DNA from: Caulobacter sp.
GTDB taxonomy: Bacteria; Pseudomonadota; Alphaproteobacteria; Caulobacterales; Caulobacteraceae
Direction of reading: 5' to 3'
Length of the DNA: 53,071 nt
Assembly: GCA_029866155.1 (NCBI GenBank)
Contig: JARWZW010000073.1
Span: 1-53,071 of the forward strand
Under the pieces are notes generated by a model. It was not told the DNA's origin. It worked only from the letters and a program-made list of their open reading frames with translations, and searched no databases. Positions 48,754 through 53,071 of this stretch are shown in pieces. Numbering within the stretch: position 1 is the stretch's first letter; each line of letters starts with the position of its first letter. The translations under genes were made by a program, and so were the position numbers.

Positions 48754-49002
48754 ATGTCAGCATACGATTCCGCCCTTGAACGCGAGGCGCTCGCCTACGC
48801 CAGAGGACTCCTGAAGCCGCCCCTGCGCCTTGACCCGGCCTGGCCGGCCCTGGCGGCGATGGCGGGACTGGCGGCTGCAGCGATCGCCCTGGCCTTCGCC
48901 ATGCTGACCGCGCCGCCGCCGGGAACCCATCGGGTTCCGGTCGAGACACCGGCCGGGCAGAACGCGGCTGACAAATCGCCTGCTGCGGAGCTGGCCCCGT
49001 GA
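48754..49002 (+). CDS. Small single-helix membrane protein, unknown function
   Basis: An 82-residue protein from ATG 48754. A charged cytoplasmic N-terminus (SALEREALAYARGLLK) leads to one long hydrophobic helix (about 28-51, ALAAMAGLAAAAIALAFAML), then a Pro/Ala-rich tail. An earlier in-frame ATG at 48664 overlaps the trpG start and gives an Arg-rich leader unlike a real N-terminus. I do not recognise a family. It is divergent from trpG and convergent with terC, whose stop lies one base away. It is likely but not certainly real. Confidence 0.5.
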   Translation: MSAYDSALEREALAYARGLLKPPLRLDPAWPALAAMAGLAAAAIALAFAMLTAPPPGTHRVPVETPAGQNAADKSPAAELAP

Positions 49003-49003
49003 G

Positions 49004-49735
49004 TCAGTGGCTGCGGTAGCCCGCCTCCTCCTTGGGAGAGATGTCCAGGAACGCGGGCGCGACGGCGTTGTAGTCTGACGTCCTGTTCAGATCGACGACC
49101 ACTTCGCGGTGACCTTCCCAGATCATGTGGAGGGACACATAGAGGACGATGAACAGGCCGATATAGCCGATCCAGCGGTAGCGGTGCAGAAGCTTGGCGA
49201 TCCAGGTCGCCGCCACGCCCATCAGGCCGATCGACAGCAACAGGCCGAAAACCATGATGGAGGGATGCTCCCGGGCGGCGCCGGCCACGGCCAGGACATT
49301 GTCCAGGCTCATAGAGACGTCGGCGATCAGGATCTGCAGGAAGGCCGACCGGAACGACTTTGCCGGTTTTACGTTCGGCACCGTGTTGGGGTCGTCGTCC
49401 AAGGCGGCCCCGGCGGCCTCTTCGGCTGCGGAGGCCTGGTCGCGAAGCTCCCGCCACATCTTCCAGCAGACCCAGAGCAGCAGCACGCCACCGGCCAGCA
49501 ACAGCCCGATGATGGCCAACAGCTGCACGGTGACCAGGGCGAAGCCGATACGCAGGAGGACGGCCGCAATCAGGCCATACAGGATCGCCTTCTTGCGATC
49601 CTTCACGGGCAAGCCGCCCGCAGCCAGGCCGACGGCCACGGCATTGTCGCCGGCCAGGACCAGATCGATCATCAGGACCTGAAGCAGGGCGGCGCCCGCA
49701 CTGCCAAGGTCAGCGCCAAGAAGACTTTCCAACAT
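49004..49735 (-). CDS. TerC family membrane protein (YjbE type)
   Basis: An integral membrane protein of 243 residues with seven or so helices. It has the two TerC acidic repeats MIDLVLAGDNAVAVG and ADVSMSLDNVLAVAG, which carry the conserved Asp/Asn residues thought to bind metal. Recent work ties TerC proteins to manganese export and metal loading of secreted enzymes. A soluble, acidic loop (about 95-125) lies between the halves. I looked for the Mn-sensing yybP-ykoY riboswitch upstream and see none; the leader holds a simple 11-bp hairpin. Confidence 0.9.
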   Translation of the reverse strand: MLESLLGADLGSAGAALLQVLMIDLVLAGDNAVAVGLAAGGLPVKDRKKAILYGLIAAVLLRIGFALVTVQLLAIIGLLLAGGVLLLWVCWKMWRELRDQASAAEEAAGAALDDDPNTVPNVKPAKSFRSAFLQILIADVSMSLDNVLAVAGAAREHPSIMVFGLLLSIGLMGVAATWIAKLLHRYRWIGYIGLFIVLYVSLHMIWEGHREVVVDLNRTSDYNAVAPAFLDISPKEEAGYRSH

Positions 49736-49750
49736 GGGGCCTCAATGCGT

Positions 49751-49785
49751 CAGCCGCCGGCTCCTGACAAGAGCGCCGGCGGCTG
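49751..49785 (-). terminator. 11-bp hairpin between the lipoprotein gene and terC
   Basis: CAGCCGCCGGC (49751-49761) pairs perfectly with GCCGGCGGCTG (49775-49785) over a 13-base loop. It follows the stop of the minus-strand lipoprotein gene and precedes terC. There is no T-run, so it may only reduce readthrough into terC. Confidence 0.5.
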
Positions 49786-49811
49786 GAAATACAGGTCAAT
49801 TACCGATCCGG

Positions 49812-51497
49812 TCAGGCGGGCTCGTGCAGGGGTTCCGACTGGGTGGCCGGCGGCACATGGGTCTCGCCCGGATAGGCGACAAATTGAGGGGCCGGCGGCG
49901 GCGCCACCTCGGGATTGTAGTCCACCTCGTCCAACACCAGGGCCGGGATCGGGGAATGGCTCTGGGCTGCCGGCTCCGGGTCGCTGCTCGGGGCAAAGGT
50001 CATCGATACAGGCTCGACATAGACCGCCTCGGGAGCCGCCTCGACCAGGGGCGGGGATACGACTTCCTCAACGCCCGGACGGGGCTCGAATGTCATGGCG
50101 GCAGTGCCGGCGGCAAATCCGCCCGCCGCCGCCAGCATCGGATTGACCACGGGGTTTGCGGCCGGGGCGTGCGTCGTCTCGGGCTCAACGCCTGAATTGT
50201 CAGTCATGGTCCGGAACTTCCGGCGCCGCTCTTCCCGGGCCTTTCCGGCCGAAGCGCCGCGCGCCAGGGCGATCAGGATCAGGGCAATGATGAACGCGAT
50301 AATGCCGGCGGTGGCAGCCCCCGGCGGGATCACCGTATCCCCGACACGGATGGGCTTCAGTCCGGGGATCGCCAGCCTGTCCAGGCTGGGCAGGCCCAGC
50401 TTTCTCGCGGCGGAGGCGGCGGGCTCCACGACCTTCGCCACTTCCTGTTCAAGGGTCGCCAGCCCGAAGGTCTGGGGCTTGTTCTTCTGACCCGTCAGGG
50501 TCCCGTCGGCCGAGGCCTCGAGAGGCGACTTTTCACCTTCTCCCGGTTTGACCTGCCAGTTGAAGGTCGCGGCCTCGCCCGCCTTCAGGGGCTGGGTCTG
50601 GGCGGCGTTCGGCGTGATCGTGTAGCCTTCGCCCGCCAGGGTGGCGGAAACCTCGGCTTTGCGGGCCGGTTTGACCAGCCCCAGCTTGGCGGCTTCCCGC
50701 TGGATGATGTCCAGCAGGTTGGCCGGCATGGACAGGGTGACCTTGGCCTCCTCGCCCTTGGCCAGGGTGTCAGGGATATTGAGCCTGGAGCCGCTGCGGA
50801 CCTCTGGTCCGACGACCGCAGAAAGAGCCGTTAGCTTGTTTTCAGTCGCTGGCGCCTTCGGCACGGCGACGGTCGGGACTGGCGTGACGGCCACCGGCTT
50901 GGGAGCAGGGGCGACCGGAGGGGCCGGGGAATTGACGACCGCTGGCGGAACCGCAGGCTTGACGGCGGCAACTGGCTTGGCCGTCGGCGCCGGAGCGGGG
51001 CGCCGGCGGCCGCCGGAACCGATATGCGCGCTGGGCGCGTACCGGTTGCCATAGACGCGCTTGCGCTCGGCGGCGGACATGTCTTCAGGATTGGCGACCG
51101 GCCGCATGGCGACGACCATCTTGCCGCTTTCGTCGCGCCAGGACCGCAGGGGCGGTCCGGCGTGATGCCCGGGGGCGCCTCCGGCCTTGGGCCGGTAGAC
51201 AACCTTGTCATACTTCGGTCCGTAGATCCTGCGGCGCTCTTCGAGCGGAAGGTCTTCCGGGTTGGGGATAGGCTGCATCGAGGCGGCCGGGCGTGGCCCG
51301 CCGGCCAGCGAACTTGCAGGGCTGGACGATGGCGCCGGCCCCCCAGCCAGTTCCCCCGGAGCTGCGGGCTGTTCGTAGCCGGAGGCCGGCGGTCCGTCAT
51401 ACCGCTCGTCCGGAGAGCCCCCGCCACAGCCGGTCAGGGCCAGAAGGGCCAGACCCGATGCCGCATAGGCACTTTTCACAAGCCAACTCGTCGCCAC
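49812..51497 (-). CDS. Large predicted lipoprotein with a second, internal membrane anchor
   Basis: A 561-residue protein of no family I recognise. The start is GTG 51497 or, giving a tighter signal, GTG 51479. Parts in order: a lipoprotein signal with LTGC (Cys24); a Pro/Gly-rich region; two copies of an 18-residue motif NPED[LM]xxxER[RK]R[IV]YGx[KR]Y (79-96 and 136-153); a long Pro/Ala/Val linker (165-220); a probably beta-rich domain (235-340); a transmembrane helix (394-412) followed by the basic stop RGASAGKAREERRRK; and an acidic Pro-rich cytoplasmic tail of about 130 residues. Lipid at one end and a helix in the middle could tether the two membranes across the periplasm. That topology is inferred. 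Confidence 0.7.
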   Translation of the reverse strand: MATSWLVKSAYAASGLALLALTGCGGGSPDERYDGPPASGYEQPAAPGELAGGPAPSSSPASSLAGGPRPAASMQPIPNPEDLPLEERRRIYGPKYDKVVYRPKAGGAPGHHAGPPLRSWRDESGKMVVAMRPVANPEDMSAAERKRVYGNRYAPSAHIGSGGRRRPAPAPTAKPVAAVKPAVPPAVVNSPAPPVAPAPKPVAVTPVPTVAVPKAPATENKLTALSAVVGPEVRSGSRLNIPDTLAKGEEAKVTLSMPANLLDIIQREAAKLGLVKPARKAEVSATLAGEGYTITPNAAQTQPLKAGEAATFNWQVKPGEGEKSPLEASADGTLTGQKNKPQTFGLATLEQEVAKVVEPAASAARKLGLPSLDRLAIPGLKPIRVGDTVIPPGAATAGIIAFIIALILIALARGASAGKAREERRRKFRTMTDNSGVEPETTHAPAANPVVNPMLAAAGGFAAGTAAMTFEPRPGVEEVVSPPLVEAAPEAVYVEPVSMTFAPSSDPEPAAQSHSPIPALVLDEVDYNPEVAPPPAPQFVAYPGETHVPPATQSEPLHEPA

Positions 51498-51692
51498 TGG
51501 AACCCCCGAACCTATGTCGCTACGCGGCGAGAAACACTGCTCGCCGGAACCGGAGTGAGCAGCAAATCACGCCTTCAAGCTAACTGAAACCCTAATCTTC
51601 ACAATTGGGTAACCAGTTCGCTCGGGGCGCGAAGTTTAACGCACCGGAGGGAGGCATTAGCGGCGGCATTTGACAAACTGATGCCGCATTAT
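51498..51692. other. Gap between rlmB and the lipoprotein gene
   Basis: No gene seen in these 195 bases, which are AT-richer than the flanks. The gap must hold the promoter of the minus-strand lipoprotein gene, but I cannot place it. The segment 51651-51684 resembles the end of rlmB and is listed separately. Confidence 0.45.
51651..51684 (-). repeat. Partial copy of the rlmB 3' end (SpoU motif III region)
   Basis: About 27 of 34 bases match 51744-51778 in rlmB with one single-base gap. Read on the minus strand it gives ISLSNAAANAS beside the true INVSNAAAIAL, the conserved third SpoU motif. It lies just beyond the rlmB stop and has no open frame of its own. It is possibly the remnant of a tandem duplication. 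Confidence 0.4.
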
Positions 51693-52538
51693 TCACAAGT
51701 CAGTAACGATGCGGGCTGGGCGCCGAGATCTTGCGCACTCGTAGAGGGCAATAGCAGCGGCGTTTGACACATTGATGCTTTCGAAACCGCCCAACATGGG
51801 TATTTTTGCCAGCACGTCGCAGTGTTCAGCAACCAGACGCCTCAGGCCGTCTCCTTCCGATCCAAGAACCAGGACGGTGGGGCGGCCGTCCAGGGCCTGT
51901 TCGAGGGCAATCTGCGCTTCCCCGTCCAGGCCGACCGCCCGCCAGCCCATGTCCGCCAGTTGCTCGAGGGCGCGCGAGAGGTTGACGACCACCGCATGGG
52001 GCACCCGGTCGACTGCGCCTGCTGCAGCCTTGGCCAACGCTCCTGCCAGTCCAGGTGAGTTGCGGTCCTGCAGAATGACGCCGCGGGCGCCGAAGGCGGC
52101 CGCTGATCTGAAGATGGCGCCAACGTTCTGCGGATCGGTCACCTGGTCCAGCATCAGCAGGACCCCTGCAGCGCCGTCGCCGATCTCGCTGATGCTGAGC
52201 GGTTCAAGCGCCTCGATCTTCAGGGCCAGCCCCTGGTGGACAGCGCCGCTGGGCAGGGCCCTGGCGATATCGGGCCCCTCCATGATTTCGATCGCGGACA
52301 GGGGCCCGAAACCCTTCTGCAGGGCCTTGGCGCGGTCCGCCGTTGCGAGAATCCTTCGGGGCGGAAGACGGGAGGGATTCGCCAACGCGGCCTCGACGGC
52401 GTGCACGCCCCAGAGCCATTCTTTGGGGTCCGGACCGGCGGAACGGCCGGAAACCCTTGCAGGGCCTGGCTTTTCGCCCTTTTCGAGCTTTGGACGAAAG
52501 CCTGTTTTCCGGTCGTTGCCATTGCGAGGTGAGGACAC
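51693..52538 (-). CDS. rlmB: 23S rRNA 2'-O-methyltransferase RlmB / TrmH family
   Basis: A SpoU-class knotted methyltransferase, probably modifying G2251 of 23S rRNA, 281 residues. A charged, Lys/Arg/Pro-rich leader (1-38) is followed by the substrate-binding domain beginning WLWGVHAVEAALANP. The catalytic domain has DQVTDPQNVGAIFRSAAAFGA (motif I), VLVLGSEGDGL (motif II) and IPMLGGFESINVSNAAAIALYE (motif III). It starts with GTG 52538 without a clear ribosome binding site. RlmB versus a tRNA TrmH is decided here by the long N-terminal domain. Confidence 0.88.
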   Translation of the reverse strand: MSSPRNGNDRKTGFRPKLEKGEKPGPARVSGRSAGPDPKEWLWGVHAVEAALANPSRLPPRRILATADRAKALQKGFGPLSAIEIMEGPDIARALPSGAVHQGLALKIEALEPLSISEIGDGAAGVLLMLDQVTDPQNVGAIFRSAAAFGARGVILQDRNSPGLAGALAKAAAGAVDRVPHAVVVNLSRALEQLADMGWRAVGLDGEAQIALEQALDGRPTVLVLGSEGDGLRRLVAEHCDVLAKIPMLGGFESINVSNAAAIALYECARSRRPARIVTDL

Positions 52539-52625
52539 TATAAGACGCGCTCCGATTTGGGACCCTGGTTCCTCCCGTTACGACGGAAGGGGCACAGCCA
52601 CCAAAGGAAATGCCTGCAGCGCGTT

Positions 52626-52709
52626 GGGGGAATGTCCCGAGCGGCAAAGGGGGCGGACTGTAAATCCGCTGCGAAAGCTTCGAAGGTTCGAGTCCTTCTT
52701 CCCCCACCA
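52626..52709 (+). tRNA. tRNA-Tyr (GTA)
   Basis: A class II tRNA with a long variable arm. The acceptor stem GGGGGAA (52626-52632) pairs with TTCCCCC before A and an encoded CCA (52707-52709). The anticodon arm is GCGGA-CTGTAAA-TCCGC with GTA at 52660-52662. The T arm contains GGTTCGAGTCC. It is first of the tRNA-Tyr/tRNA-Gly/tuf group common in proteobacteria. Confidence 0.97.
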
Positions 52710-52791
52710 CGCGCTTGCAGGCGTCCTTTAGGCGGTCGGCCAGGGCCCCGGATTGAATATGGGAGAGATTTCGGCGTCCCTGCCTGGAGGC

Positions 52792-52865
52792 GCGGGTATA
52801 GCACAATGGTAGTGCAGCAGCCTTCCAAGCTGAGGATGCCGGTTCGATCCCGGCTACCCGCTCCA
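52792..52865 (+). tRNA. tRNA-Gly (TCC)
   Basis: The acceptor stem GCGGGTA (52792-52798) pairs with TACCCGC before T and an encoded CCA. The D arm contains AGCACAATGGTAGTGC. The anticodon loop CTTCCAA has TCC at 52824-52826. The T arm GCCGG-TTCGATC-CCGGC is perfect. It lies 82 bases after tRNA-Tyr and 65 before tuf, so all three are probably one transcript. Confidence 0.97.
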
Positions 52866-52930
52866 TCTCCCGATTATTCTGTTAAGTCCGCAACACTGCA
52901 ACCCGCCGCCGGCGCGAAGGTATAGAGACG

Positions 52931-53071
52931 ATGGCCAAAGAGAAGTTCGAACGCAACAAGCCGCATTGCAACATCGGCACGATTGGTCACGTTGACCACG
53001 GCAAGACGACGCTGACGGCGGCGATCACGATGGTGCTGGCCAAGTCGGGCGGCGCGACGGCGAAGTCCTAT
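52931..53071 (+). CDS. tuf: Elongation factor Tu, 5' end only
   Basis: The first 47 codons of the GTPase that delivers aminoacyl-tRNA, cut by the right window edge. It begins [19 protein letters not shown] and has the P-loop GHVDHGKT at 19-26, followed by [14 protein letters not shown]. Its position after tRNA-Tyr and tRNA-Gly matches the tufB-type locus of other proteobacteria. Whether a second tuf copy exists cannot be seen here. Confidence 0.97.
   Translation, partial: MAKEKFERNKPHCNIGTIGHVDHGKTTLTAAITMVLAKSGGATAKSY

Noticed and set aside
49736..49811. yybP-ykoY manganese riboswitch in front of terC.
   Set aside because: The leader is only 76 bases and holds one simple hairpin; the paired internal-loop consensus of that riboswitch is not present.
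1..53071. CRISPR arrays, insertion sequences, phage genes or att sites.
   Set aside because: I saw no regularly spaced repeats, no transposase or integrase motif, and no terminal inverted repeats with target duplication. The only transferred-looking DNA is the nuoF-nuoG cassette, which has no mobility gene.

Overview
The window is high-GC alphaproteobacterial chromosome, most likely from the order Caulobacterales (Caulobacter or Phenylobacterium type). The evidence is gene content and order: the 3' half of a nuo (complex I) operon, then birA-coaX-rnj-mce-proS-lolC-lolD-dnaE, then rpsB-tsf-pyrH-frr-uppS-cdsA-dxr-rseP-bamA-skp-lpxD-fabZ-lpxA-lpxI-lpxB, then gltA/gltX, comEC, lexA, trpGDC, terC, rlmB and tRNA-Tyr/tRNA-Gly/tuf. 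An alphaproteobacterial-type SOS box (GTTC-N7-GTTC) lies in front of lexA. Genus is inferred, not proven. I saw no insertion sequence, integrase, CRISPR array or rRNA gene.

Layout. 1-13165: the nuo operon, from the 3' end of nuoF to nuoN. It is interrupted between nuoF and nuoG by a ~2.3 kb AT-richer cassette (TM2 protein with zinc ribbon, SPFH/SHOCT protein, four-helix membrane protein, second TM2 protein). The cassette is followed by a perfect 17-bp Fur-box-like palindrome just ahead of nuoG. A small lipoprotein gene sits between nuoH and nuoI. 13125-17090: biotin ligase, type III pantothenate kinase, RNase J, methylmalonyl-CoA epimerase and a small membrane protein, nearly all overlapping. 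17091-17376: a gene-free gap with a candidate structured RNA ending in a strong intrinsic terminator. 17377-24786: ProRS, the lipoprotein-release transporter LolCD, two small unknown proteins and DNA polymerase III alpha. 24787-39883: translation factors (S2, EF-Ts, RRF) with UMP kinase, then one long envelope operon for undecaprenyl-PP, CDP-diacylglycerol, MEP isoprenoid, site-2 protease, outer-membrane protein assembly and lipid A synthesis. 39855-48665 is mainly minus strand: an interrupted GNAT gene, gltA and gltX, comEC diverging from gltX, lexA with its operator, and trpG-trpD-trpC. 48754-53071: a small membrane protein, TerC, an unusual lipoprotein with a second membrane anchor, RlmB, two tRNAs and the start of tuf.

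Most of the window is core genome and is confidently assigned. The places I would look at first are the TM2-SPFH cassette and the palindrome inside the nuo operon, the candidate RNA at 17184-17311, the hairpin that encloses the lpxD start, the nonsense-interrupted GNAT gene, the tandem inverted repeats behind gltA, and the 561-residue lipoprotein that may span the envelope. All counts and alignments were made by eye.
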